Of a stretch of DNA of 64,000 nt, positions 25,517 to 33,725 are shown in pieces. The translations under genes were made by a program, and so were the position numbers. Location: the NCBI RefSeq assembly GCF_018613415.1, contig NZ_JAGGQG010000004.1:1-64000 (forward strand), in the 5' to 3' direction. This DNA comes from Bacillus sp. ISL-18. Lineage in GTDB: Bacteria > Bacillota > Bacilli > Bacillales > Cytobacillaceae. Below the pieces are notes generated by a model. The model was not told where the DNA came from and made no database searches. It saw only the letters and a list, made by a program, of their open reading frames with translations. Position 1 is the first letter of the stretch, and every line of letters begins with the position of its first letter.

Positions 25517-25813
25517 TTACTTTACAACGTTGAACGTTGTGCTCGCACTGCTTGAATTATAATTTGCTAAGGTAGTAGTTGCGGTAACAGTAAATTTTCC
25601 ACGCAAATTTTTGGTTATGAAGTAACTATAGGTATACGTACCATTAGCATCCGTCTTACCAGAAACCGATGTCACGATGCCTTTTGGATTTTTCACAGTC
25701 AATGCTACCGTTGCACCACTCAAAGGGTTACCATCGCCGTCTTTCACTGTCTTGGTTAGTTTGGCAGTATTGCCGGTGCTATATTGGCTGCTGCCAGCCA
25801 TCACATTAGTCAC
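25517..25813 (-). pseudogene. C-terminal remnant with a bacterial Ig-like/invasin domain
   Basis: About 98 residues match one bacterial Ig-like (Big/invasin) repeat of the kind at the C-terminus of secreted proteases and adhesins: GNTAKLTKTVKDGDGNPLSGA, then VALTVKNPKG, TDANGTYTYSY and TTTFNVVK. The frame stays similar for a few residues before the first possible start (GTG), then meets a stop at about 25840. There is no ribosome-binding site or signal peptide. I read it as the tail of a lost extracellular protein gene with its terminator still in place. Confidence 0.6.
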
Positions 25814-25844
25814 GGTTTGTGCAATAGTTTGTGTTGTTTAATAG

Positions 25845-26120
25845 CTATCTTGGAATTCCCTCTAGACTAAAATCAGCATTTAATGGGCCAGCTTTAATAG
25901 ATTTTTCGATTCTTTTTCCTATATAATTATCATTTGATTTCTTTGCGGTTAGCCTTACTATGAGTTCATATTCATTTACACTATTAAATGATAACCACTC
26001 TAAAAATACACCCGTTTCTTCTTCAGCTAAATCTGAGAAAACACATTCTATTCTTATATTGTCCCTTACATCACCGTATCTTAAGCAATTTTTGAATAAA
26101 CGGGTCTTGCTGCATGGAAA
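25845..26120 (-). pseudogene. Reading-frame remnant without start, unknown family
   Basis: The minus strand is open for about 90 codons ending at 25845 (IRIECVFSDLAEEETGVFLE, then WLSFNSVNEYEL and ADFSLEGIPR). There is no ATG, GTG or TTG with a ribosome-binding site, and the frame runs into the terminator of the next gene upstream. The composition looks protein-like, so it may be a gene fragment left by the same rearrangement that truncated the Ig-like gene. I do not recognise the family. Confidence 0.4.
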
Positions 26121-26130
26121 ACACGAGATT

Positions 26131-26162
26131 AAAAAAAACTTGTAGAAACACCGCTCTACAAG
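26131..26162 (-). terminator. Terminator of the TDT transporter gene
   Basis: CTTGTAGA and TCTACAAG form a stem around an 8-base loop, followed by eight T residues. The stem overlaps the last codons of the gene. Confidence 0.85.
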
Positions 26163-27217
26163 CTTTTCTGCCCCATTGACTTAGTGTAATGTATACGATG
26201 AATAAACAAGTGGTGTACCATGCCCAAAAACACAAATACCCAGGCAGCCAGTGCAACATACACCATAAACCGAGGTATCACTGTTAAAAACGGAACCCCC
26301 AGCGCCTTAGACAACTGATAGGTGCTTGTCGTATACATCGCTAGCGGAAACGCCATTCCCCAAAACTGCGGATCATACGATAAAGGATAACGATGATACA
26401 GATAACGCCAAATCATCAGGATAATCATCAGCGGAATCCACCAGGTACCCATAATCCAGAAAAACAACGTAAAGCCTTTTAAAAACGGAGTAATTTCAAC
26501 CAGCAGCGGCCAATACTTGGCATTCAAAATGAGCGAAGAACCTGCCAACGTCGTAATCGCAACCGCCCCCATATTAATCCAGTACGGAGGTGTCATGGCT
26601 GAATGATCAAGCTTTAAAAAGGTAAAGCGGTAAAAAATCAACGTGATGATGTTGAGATACAACATACACCCAAGAAAATACATACATAACGTAAAAAACA
26701 AGACAACATCATGCCCCCGCTCCATATGGGACACAAGCAGCGTGCCAAGGATCGAGATTGAGTGCGTGGCGACCGCCGCAATCAACCATGCTCCATTAAT
26801 CCCTTCGGCTAGCGCCGGCTTATCCTTGCGAATCGTAACCGCGGAAAAAAAGGTATACATAATTACGACCCATAAAAGAATCGCCAGCCCCCATAAATAC
26901 ATGGCAGCCGTATAAAGATTCGTCATAATCAAAAGCTGGCAACCAAACATACTGGTTCCGGCGACAAGCGTAAAAAATCCGGGACCGACGGTATGACTCA
27001 TTATATCGGCAGCCATTCTAGGAAAATAGCAAAACAGCCGAATAATCGTTAAGATCCATAAACCAATATAAGCCGCTGTATTTAAATAGAGCAAAATCTT
27101 CGCAATCAAGTCCATTCCAAGATAATAAGTTCCGATGGAGAGTGCCCCCGTGGCCATTACCAGCGCAAAATAGCCCGGAAATAGATGAACTGCTTTTTGT
27201 TTGATGAAAGTAAACAC
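26156..27217 (-). CDS. TDT-family (TehA/SLAC1-like) transporter
   Basis: A 353-aa protein with about ten membrane helices. It begins with FPGYFALVMATGALSIGTYYLG, the hallmark first helix of the tellurite-resistance/dicarboxylate transporter family, whose members export or import malate, sulfite or other anions. GTG start at 27217 after GGGGGGAG. It appears monocistronic; the anion carried cannot be deduced. Confidence 0.85.
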   Translation of the reverse strand: MFTFIKQKAVHLFPGYFALVMATGALSIGTYYLGMDLIAKILLYLNTAAYIGLWILTIIRLFCYFPRMAADIMSHTVGPGFFTLVAGTSMFGCQLLIMTNLYTAAMYLWGLAILLWVVIMYTFFSAVTIRKDKPALAEGINGAWLIAAVATHSISILGTLLVSHMERGHDVVLFFTLCMYFLGCMLYLNIITLIFYRFTFLKLDHSAMTPPYWINMGAVAITTLAGSSLILNAKYWPLLVEITPFLKGFTLFFWIMGTWWIPLMIILMIWRYLYHRYPLSYDPQFWGMAFPLAMYTTSTYQLSKALGVPFLTVIPRFMVYVALAAWVFVFLGMVHHLFIHRIHYTKSMGQKSL

Positions 27218-27342
27218 GGTCTCCCCCCTATTTCGGTTTTCCCTCTATCATTTTATCATATAAAAGTTATATATCCCTGTCGGATTAATTAGAATTATAA
27301 CGACCGTTAAATTACTTTTTTAAAAGAAATGCCCTGTAAAAA

Positions 27343-27383
27343 CAAAAAGAAGCGTGAAGAACTTGGAAATGGTTCTTTCACGC
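27343..27383 (-). terminator. Terminator of the Gre-like gene
   Basis: GCGTGAAAGAAC pairs with GTTCTTCACGC, followed by TTCTTTTTG on the minus strand, 20 bases past the stop codon. Confidence 0.75.
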
Positions 27384-27403
27384 GTCTCTTTCGTTTCTGT
27401 TTT

Positions 27404-27871
27404 CTAAGCCTCTTTTATTTCTTGCCCTGCATCTAAAAGGTGGCCGACATATGAAATGTCTTTGATTGTGACCAAAACTTCACCAGTTGGAACTTTTAAC
27501 GATATACTTTCACCGATCTTACTAAGGAGAAGTTGTCTGCCTACCGGTGACAAAAAGGAAATATATCCCGAATCCGGATCAATTTGCTCCGGGAAACAAA
27601 TAACATAATCCTCTGTTTCATGTTCCTCATCGTACAATACGGTTACCTTTGTACCAATATACACTTTCGGAAAAAAAGAAATGGAACTTTTACGCTTATT
27701 GCTTTTTAGAAGCTCCTCGACTTCTAATAAGTAGATATTAAAAAAGTGCTTTAACCGATCATGCATAGGTGTTGATGAAAGATAGAGGTTGATTAGCTCC
27801 TTTATATTTTCATCAATATAAACCAACTGTTGAACAAAGTATTCCTTACTTAGGTACACACTATGGTTCAT
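27404..27871 (-). CDS. GreA/GreB-type C-terminal domain protein
   Basis: A 155-aa protein. The C-terminal 80 residues form a Gre-factor FKBP-like domain (VYIGTKVTVLYDEEHETEDY, SGYISFLSPVGRQLLLSKIG, VPTGEVLVTIKDI). The N-terminal 60 residues are helical and could form a short coiled coil entering the RNA polymerase secondary channel, as in Rnk/Gfh-type proteins. The gene is preceded by a leader with a terminator hairpin and a 22-codon ORF overlapping its start, so expression may be attenuated or coupled. Whether it rescues backtracked polymerase or competes with GreA is unknown. Confidence 0.75.
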   Translation of the reverse strand: MNHSVYLSKEYFVQQLVYIDENIKELINLYLSSTPMHDRLKHFFNIYLLEVEELLKSNKRKSSISFFPKVYIGTKVTVLYDEEHETEDYVICFPEQIDPDSGYISFLSPVGRQLLLSKIGESISLKVPTGEVLVTIKDISYVGHLLDAGQEIKEA

Positions 27872-27929
27872 AGTAGATAACCCCCAAGCTTGGATTAAAC
27901 CGTTTGCAAAACTTTATTGACTTTTTCAT
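27861..27929 (-). CDS. 22-codon upstream ORF overlapping the Gre-like gene
   Basis: ATG at 27929 follows CAGGAGGATTGCGTC, a far better ribosome-binding site than that of the Gre-like gene. The peptide MKKSIKFCKRFNPSLGVIYY ends with EP and stops at 27861-27863, so it overlaps the Gre-like start codon at 27871 in another frame. The gene order suggests translational coupling or a leader peptide. The peptide has no recognisable domain. Confidence 0.5.
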   Translation of the reverse strand: MKKSIKFCKRFNPSLGVIYYEP

Positions 27930-27966
27930 GACGCAATCCTCCTGATTATAAAAATAAAACCTAGTA

Positions 27967-28005
27967 TAAAAAAAGCAGATAACCGAGTACTACTCGAGTT
28001 ATCTG
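27967..28005 (-). terminator. Leader terminator upstream of the Gre-like gene
   Basis: CAGATAACTCGAGTA pairs with TACTCGGTTATCTG, followed by CTTTTTTTA on the minus strand. It lies after the YhgE terminator (28082) and before the 22-codon ORF, so it is within the leader of the Gre-like transcript or ends a short RNA. Confidence 0.65.
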
Positions 28006-28081
28006 TATTCCTTTAATAAAGGTCTCTGTATAATATTACCACACCCAAGTAAATAAATCATAATTCACTTTCCAATCCGCC

Positions 28082-28106
28082 AAAAAGGGCAGTGATATCA
28101 CTGCCC
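28082..28106 (-). terminator. Terminator of the yhgE gene
   Basis: GGGCAGTGATATCACTGCCC followed by TTTTTG on the minus strand, directly after the yhgE stop. Confidence 0.85.
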
Positions 28107-28126
28107 CAATCCGTCTTTAGATCATT

Positions 28127-30466
28127 CTAAACTTCAGCGGTTCTCCCAATCTGCCTTTTAAACTTTGTGATAAAGAATGTTAATGTTGCAGCTAAGAATA
28201 ATACAAAGAATATGGCAAGATGCCCGATATTAGTCCACATAAATCCATAGTCGCCGGTTGAAATGACTGCCCTAAACCCAGAAATAGAATAGGTCATTGG
28301 CAAGTAATGGTTGATATGTTGTAAGAAATTCGGACTAAGTTCGATTGGATACGTTCCCGCGCTGCCTGTTAACTGCAAGATTAAGAAAATAACCGCTAAG
28401 AATCGTCCAGGATTATCAAGTGCTGTAACTAGGAACTGGATAATTGCCATAAAGGTCCAGCTTGTAATGATACTTAACATAATAAAGTAAGGAACACTCT
28501 TGACTTCCAGCCCTAAGCCCATCAATAACACGGCATCCGCTAACAGCGCCTGGCCAATCCCCACTGCTAAAATAACCCCGGCTTTTCCCATGAACCAGCC
28601 AATTCCACTCTTGGGTTCGACAGCCGGATCAAACATTGGGAAAATAACAGACAACATAAGCGCACCGACAAATAAACTTAATGACAAGAAATAAGGTGCC
28701 AAGCCGCTGCCATAGTTTGGAACATGATTCATCTTGGTATCCTTCAGACTAACGGGTTTAGCAAACATATCATATACACGGTTATTCGCTTTGACATCAC
28801 TGGCATCCTTCGCTCCGTTATCCAATTGATCGCTCAATTCTTTTGAACCATCCGCCAGTTTAGCCATTCCGCTCGTTAAATCGGATGAACCATCCGCAAG
28901 CTTGGTCATTCCGGTATTTAAGTCTTTTTGACCGGTATAAAGCGATGTTGTACCGGCAGCTAATTGATTCGCCCCTTGGGCCAGCTGATTTGTTCCATTT
29001 TTCAATAGTGTAGAGCCTGATGCTAATTGCCCTAAACCAGATGTCAGGCTGCTTGAGCCATTCACAATTTGGCCGAAGCCTGTTTGCGCTTCATTAAGCT
29101 TAGCACCAAACTGAGCCAAACCTTGCTTTAACTGTCCTTGGCCGTCTAGTACCTGTTTTGCTCCGCCGGACAATTGGTTAATTCCCTCCGCCAATTGTCC
29201 CTGACCTTGATTCAATCGGGCTGCACCGTCTGCTAAGGAACCTGCGCCTTGCTTAATTTGCTCAGCACTGCTCGACAACCCGCCTACACCTGCAGCGACC
29301 TGCTGGCTGCCTTGTGACAGTTGTGTCAAGCTACCCTTTAAAGCAGTCAATTGTGCCTTTTCAGTTGGGTCAGTCGTACTAGCTTCCATGCTGCTTACTT
29401 GACCGAGCAGCTGCTCCAGTCCTTGGCTTACAGTATCTGCTCCAGCCTTTGTTTGGTCTGCCCCTGCCTTCCATTTGTCTATAGATGCAGCAAGCTGCGA
29501 AGAACCATCTTGCAGTTGCTTTGAACCAGTTTGCAGACTAGGCAGATTGGCAGCAGCTGACGCTAACCCATCCGATAATTGCTGCGTGCCTGCTTCTGTT
29601 TGAGTCGCACCGGTCAACAATTTGGTATTGGCATCCTTCATTTGTGTGAGACCAGTACTAAATTGCTCTAATCCGGTTTGAACCTGTTTAGAGCCCGCCG
29701 AAGCTGAAGCCACTCCATTTGAAAAAGCAACCGACTTCTCTGCTAAAACTTCAAGGTTTCCCTTAATGGTTTTGGCCCCATCATCAACGGATTTTGCCCC
29801 ATCCGCTAATTTTGCAGCGCCGCTGCCGGCAGTGGTAATTCCATCTCTTAAACTTTTAGCACCGTCTTTAGCTTCAGAAATACCATTATTTAGCTCTCCA
29901 GCACCGTCACTTGCCTTGTTCAATCCGTTAGCGACATCTTTTAAACTATTAAACACGGACTCGGCATACGTTTTTGTGACTGAACTCGACACTTCCTCTT
30001 TTATTTTTTCAATCGCAGAATCGCCTATTTTCGATGATAAATAATTATTTCCTTCATTAACGGTATAAATCAGCTTTAATTTTTCGGGATGATCACTTTG
30101 CAGGGTTGTCGCGTTTTTTGAAAAATCTTTTGGAATTTCGATCTCTAAATAATAATCCTGCTCCTTCAAGCCTTGTTTGGCTTTCGCTGCACTGACAAAC
30201 TCCCAGTTAAAGCTTTTTTTCTCCTTTAAATTCTTAACTAAATCCTTCCCAATTGTTAACTTCTCTCCATTGTAAACCGCACCTTGGTCGCTATTTACAA
30301 TCGCCACCGGCATTCGGTCCAAATGAGCGTATGGATCCCAAAAGGCCCATAAATAGGTGCCGCTGTAAAGCACCGGAATCGTCATCACACCGATAATAGC
30401 GATTAGCAATTTGCGCGTGCGAAGAATCCTCATAAATTCACTTTTCACCGATGTGAAAGCTTTCAT
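28127..30466 (-). CDS. YhgE/Pip-family membrane protein
   Basis: A protein of about 779 aa. One N-terminal membrane helix follows MKAFTSVKSEFMRILRTRK. An extracellular domain comes next, then a long region of about 300 residues built of heptad-like repeats (LASGSxxLxxGxxQL, ADGSxxLxxG), and five or so C-terminal helices of the ABC-2 type. This is the YhgE/Pip (phage infection protein) layout, linked to phage adsorption and, in related proteins, to export. GAGGTG lies six bases before the ATG at 30466. An inverted repeat 145 bases upstream suggests TetR control. Confidence 0.88.
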   Translation of the reverse strand: MKAFTSVKSEFMRILRTRKLLIAIIGVMTIPVLYSGTYLWAFWDPYAHLDRMPVAIVNSDQGAVYNGEKLTIGKDLVKNLKEKKSFNWEFVSAAKAKQGLKEQDYYLEIEIPKDFSKNATTLQSDHPEKLKLIYTVNEGNNYLSSKIGDSAIEKIKEEVSSSVTKTYAESVFNSLKDVANGLNKASDGAGELNNGISEAKDGAKSLRDGITTAGSGAAKLADGAKSVDDGAKTIKGNLEVLAEKSVAFSNGVASASAGSKQVQTGLEQFSTGLTQMKDANTKLLTGATQTEAGTQQLSDGLASAAANLPSLQTGSKQLQDGSSQLAASIDKWKAGADQTKAGADTVSQGLEQLLGQVSSMEASTTDPTEKAQLTALKGSLTQLSQGSQQVAAGVGGLSSSAEQIKQGAGSLADGAARLNQGQGQLAEGINQLSGGAKQVLDGQGQLKQGLAQFGAKLNEAQTGFGQIVNGSSSLTSGLGQLASGSTLLKNGTNQLAQGANQLAAGTTSLYTGQKDLNTGMTKLADGSSDLTSGMAKLADGSKELSDQLDNGAKDASDVKANNRVYDMFAKPVSLKDTKMNHVPNYGSGLAPYFLSLSLFVGALMLSVIFPMFDPAVEPKSGIGWFMGKAGVILAVGIGQALLADAVLLMGLGLEVKSVPYFIMLSIITSWTFMAIIQFLVTALDNPGRFLAVIFLILQLTGSAGTYPIELSPNFLQHINHYLPMTYSISGFRAVISTGDYGFMWTNIGHLAIFFVLFLAATLTFFITKFKRQIGRTAEV

Positions 30467-30608
30467 GTTATTCACCTCATTCATCATTTTCAACCGTTTT
30501 GACTGAATTCGCCATTTGGTCATTTTTAAGCAAAAAAAGAAACGTATGTTGATTGACCGCTAAAAAAATTTATGCAGGCGGTCCGTATCCATAAAAGGCA
30601 CATCCAAC

Positions 30609-30631
30609 TGACCGTTTTAGTATTTCGGTCA
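30609..30631. promoter_or_regulatory. Inverted repeat upstream of yhgE, probable TetR-type operator
   Basis: TGACCG-11-CGGTCA, with a third TTGACCGCTAAA half-site near 30553. TGAC-type palindromes are typical of TetR regulators, and yhgE homologues are often controlled by the TetR protein YhgD. No such regulator gene is in the window. Confidence 0.5.
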
Positions 30632-30842
30632 TTTTATTGACTGTATTACTATACCACGACTTATGATTGGATTCAACTATAAATACTGGTAAGTTGGATT
30701 CGATAAACAGTCCTAATAACCTGGAGGTTCCAGCCTAATTTTTTCAAAATAAAAAATTTCATACATTTACAAATTACGACAATTGTCTACCAAAAAATTT
30801 AGTAGAATAAGTAATAAATATTTAAGGTTATTTTAAGAATGT

Positions 30843-30859
30843 TGTAATATAATTGTAAT
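30843..30859 (+). promoter_or_regulatory. WalR (YycF)-like box before the L,D-transpeptidase gene
   Basis: TGTAATATAATTGTAAT fits TGTWAH-N5-TGTWAH, the binding consensus of the essential cell-wall regulator WalR, exactly. It lies 71 bases before the start codon of a wall-crosslinking enzyme gene. The region 30467-30929 holds no gene besides these sites. Confidence 0.55.
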
Positions 30860-30929
30860 GTTTGATTGAAGGCGAAAAGTAAAGTCGGTTGACGTTGATT
30901 GCTGGGTCACCGGTTGAGGGGGAATCTTT

Positions 30930-32372
30930 ATGGAAAGTTCAGTAAGCGAAACAGTGGAAATTGATAGGCGACGGGTAAAATCGTCTAAATGGTTCAAAAA
31001 CTGGAAGTTTATCACACCAAGTATCATTGTGATCTTGGCCATTATTTTGGGCGGTATCAACTATTATCAGGCAAACCACTTTAATGCAAATATAAAGATT
31101 AATGACATAAAAGTCAGTGGACTAACTGCTGACGAGGCACTAAAGAAATTAAAAACGGCTGTCTTAACCAACGAAGTATACGTCGGGCAACGGCAGATTT
31201 TAGATGGACAAGATACGAAAATGGAATTTACAGAAAAGGATCTGCCAGCCGTTAAAAAATTATTAGCAAACCAAAAGACACTATTTCCTTCTTCAAAGGC
31301 GAAAAACTATTCATTAATGCCCAGCAAAATGGATCAGTATCGCAGCCAGACAATGAAGAAACAAGTCGAAGAAAAGCTTCTTTCCATGAACAAAAGTTTA
31401 AAAGCGCCACAAGATGCCGAAGTTCATTTAGAACAAGGTAAAATCGTCGTCTCTAAAAGTGTGAGCGGAAATCAATATGAGATTGCCAGTCTATTAAAGG
31501 ACTATGAAAAACAGGAATATAAAAGTGATATCCATTTGAATCCTGTCTATATCGAGCCAATCAAAGAAGACAGTCCAATCATTAAAGATGAAAAAAATAA
31601 GCTAGAGGCACTACTAAAGCGAACCGTGGATTATAAGGTGCAGGACAAAGTTTATTCCTTAAAAGCGAGCGATTTAATTAAAACCGCCGCGGTGACAAAA
31701 GATTTGAAGGTTTCCATTGATGCAACTGATTTAAAAAACAAGATTTCTGAAATTAATGAAACTCAATCGACATTAAATAAAAATTTCCAATTCAAGACCC
31801 ATTCAGGTTCAGTCATTTCGGTTAAAGGAGAAGGCTATGGCTGGGCATTAGATGAGGACAAAGAAGCCGCTCAGCTTCAGGCCGCTTTCGAAAAGGGCGA
31901 GAAATCCCTTTCTGCTTCTCATATTATCGGGCATGGCTGGAGTGGTGAAGGCTACGGTTACAATACGACCTCAAATAATGGCATTGGCGATACGTATGCT
32001 GAAGTATCAATTGCCGAACAGAAGATTTGGATTTACAAAAACGGAAAATTAGTCGTTACAACGAATGTCGTAACCGGTAAACACAGCACGGGTGAAGATA
32101 CATCAAAAGGAGTTTGGTATATCCTTTACAAACGAACACCATCTATCCTCAAAGGCTCTCACGTAGGCAGTGGTTCTTATGAGGTGGAAGTCCAATACTG
32201 GGCGCCATTCACCAACAGCGGCCAAGGGTTCCACGATGCCAGCTGGCGGTCAAACTGGTCAAGCACTGCCTACCTAAAAGCAGGATCCGGCGGCTGCGTC
32301 AATACACCATCAAGTATCATGAAAACCGTTTATAATAACCTCAGCACACATGAACCGGTTGTCATTTATTAA
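30930..32372 (+). CDS. L,D-transpeptidase (YkuD domain) with PG-binding region
   Basis: A 480-aa membrane-anchored wall enzyme. It has a cytoplasmic N-terminus, one helix (ITPSIIVILAIILGG, about residues 29-45) and a large middle region of the PG_binding_4 type (VSGLTADEALKKLK repeats). The C-terminal YkuD domain has the catalytic GFHDASW and SGGCVNTPS motifs (Cys near 455). Such enzymes make 3-3 crosslinks in peptidoglycan or attach proteins to it. GAGGGGG precedes the ATG. A WalR-like box upstream suggests wall-stress control. Confidence 0.9.
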   Translation: MESSVSETVEIDRRRVKSSKWFKNWKFITPSIIVILAIILGGINYYQANHFNANIKINDIKVSGLTADEALKKLKTAVLTNEVYVGQRQILDGQDTKMEFTEKDLPAVKKLLANQKTLFPSSKAKNYSLMPSKMDQYRSQTMKKQVEEKLLSMNKSLKAPQDAEVHLEQGKIVVSKSVSGNQYEIASLLKDYEKQEYKSDIHLNPVYIEPIKEDSPIIKDEKNKLEALLKRTVDYKVQDKVYSLKASDLIKTAAVTKDLKVSIDATDLKNKISEINETQSTLNKNFQFKTHSGSVISVKGEGYGWALDEDKEAAQLQAAFEKGEKSLSASHIIGHGWSGEGYGYNTTSNNGIGDTYAEVSIAEQKIWIYKNGKLVVTTNVVTGKHSTGEDTSKGVWYILYKRTPSILKGSHVGSGSYEVEVQYWAPFTNSGQGFHDASWRSNWSSTAYLKAGSGGCVNTPSSIMKTVYNNLSTHEPVVIY

Positions 32373-32378
32373 AATCAC

Positions 32379-32420
32379 GGGGACGGTTCTTCTGCTTCTT
32401 AGAAGCAGAAGAACCGTCCC
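32379..32420. repeat. Perfect long palindrome, REP-like; also a terminator
   Basis: GGGACGGTTCTTCTGCTTCT and its exact complement are separated by one base, giving a 20 bp stem, followed by TTTGC. The GGGGACGGTTCT sequence is, to my knowledge, a dispersed palindrome in many Bacillus genomes, sometimes next to REP-associated Y1 transposases. No transposase is here. It may end transcription of the L,D-transpeptidase gene. Confidence 0.75.
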
Positions 32421-32499
32421 TTTGCATCTTCATCCATCGTTTATTTGAATAAATAACCTGATACTACATATCCTATTTCTGTTTAGGGGGTGACAAATT

Positions 32500-32703
32500 A
32501 TGACGAATCAAAATAATAAAGAAAATCAACAAAACAACAACAGTATTGCGAACAGCTTAAAGAATACCGCCGGTTCTGCATTTGAAACGGTTCACAATGC
32601 CTTAGAAACGACTGAGAATGTTGCCATGAAAGCAGTTGATGCTACGAGCAACGCGGTAAACAGTGTCACTGGCAACAACAACGACCGTGACAATCAAGAA
32701 TAG
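32500..32703 (+). CDS. Small Asn-rich hydrophilic protein
   Basis: A 67-aa protein, very rich in Asn, Ala and Thr, with no hydrophobic stretch. Its middle (NTAGSAFETVHNALETTENV) is amphipathic and helical, resembling small LEA/hydrophilin or stress-type proteins. AGGGGGTG lies eight bases before the ATG, so translation is credible. Its monocistronic position between the transpeptidase and EcsC genes gives no functional clue. Confidence 0.65.
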   Translation: MTNQNNKENQQNNNSIANSLKNTAGSAFETVHNALETTENVAMKAVDATSNAVNSVTGNNNDRDNQE

Positions 32704-32741
32704 AAAAAGGTGTCCCAAAAGTATTAACTTTATGGGACACC
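32704..32741 (-). terminator. Terminator of the EcsC gene
   Basis: GGTGTCCCA and TGGGACACC form the stem, followed by TTTTTCTA on the minus strand. It may also serve the convergent small gene. Confidence 0.8.
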
Positions 32742-32751
32742 ATCTATAATA

Positions 32752-33552
32752 TTATAAAACCTGGTCTAACCGCTCAAGAATTCTTCTTTTTCCATATAGC
32801 ATCATTCCGGTTTCAGCTAAATCATGAATCATCGATCTATTTGTAAACGCCCCGAAAATGATCCCTGCAATTGGAACCATTTGAAACAGCTTTTTCCAAC
32901 CAAATTGATCTCTGTACGTATAGACAACCTCTCGCCAGCCTTGGAGCTGAGAAATCGTTTCATCCGATCTGCTTCCTCGCCCTGAATAGCTCGAGAGTTC
33001 ATGTAGGATGGCTCGTTTTCCAACAATATCAGCTGAAGAAAACTGCAGGCATTTCACCATAAACACCCGTTCATTTTGATCGCTTGGGTCATAGCCATGA
33101 ATAATCGCAATTTCCTGCAGTGTTTTTAAAGAAATAGCGATTAAAGCTGGGATATCGATAGCCAAAGTAAAAATTCCGCCGATCCCTGTGCTGGCCCCTT
33201 GAATGGCAGCAAATTTCTTCCTCTGCTTGGTAAGATCTCGGCTCAACTTATTCATAGTCGTTACAGGAATATCTTTGATATCTGCTAGATCGTTGATCGG
33301 CTTCCCGATCTCTTTTTCTACCTTTTTAAAAATCGTCTCTTTTTTAATGAGATAGCTGCCGCCCGTTTGGATATAAGAACCGATTTCTTCAAGCAAGCTC
33401 CCCACTTTATTGTGAATGAATGATGGAGTTATTTTATCCAAAAGCTTAAACGGAAGCCGGCCCAGCCGCTCCCAAATCCACAAATCACTCTGGTCCTTTT
33501 CCCATTTTTCTATGACGGAAAGTTGATTCACTAGTTCTTCTCTTGTTTCCAT
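32752..33552 (-). CDS. EcsC-family protein
   Basis: A protein of about 266 aa of the EcsC family. Members were first seen with an ABC transporter affecting secretion and sporulation in B. subtilis, but their biochemical role is unknown. Typical features are the N-terminal WERLGRLPFKLLDKITPSFI, the glycine-rich GASTGIGGIFTLAIDIPALI amphipathic region and FGAFTNRSMIHDLAETG. The start at 33552 has GGTGAT upstream. There is no ecsAB neighbour here; it is monocistronic. Confidence 0.85.
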   Translation of the reverse strand: METREELVNQLSVIEKWEKDQSDLWIWERLGRLPFKLLDKITPSFIHNKVGSLLEEIGSYIQTGGSYLIKKETIFKKVEKEIGKPINDLADIKDIPVTTMNKLSRDLTKQRKKFAAIQGASTGIGGIFTLAIDIPALIAISLKTLQEIAIIHGYDPSDQNERVFMVKCLQFSSADIVGKRAILHELSSYSGRGSRSDETISQLQGWREVVYTYRDQFGWKKLFQMVPIAGIIFGAFTNRSMIHDLAETGMMLYGKRRILERLDQVL

Positions 33553-33725
33553 GACTGCTTCATCACCTTTATTTCTTATCAATGGTTGATTTATATACGA
33601 ACACGGACCTATTTGGTTTCAAATGGTAAATCAGGCGGACAGCGGAAACAAATTTTCGCACCTATGTTTTGCTTATTATTTACGATCGTTCGTCACCTGT
33701 ATACCACTTTGATGAAAACATAAAA

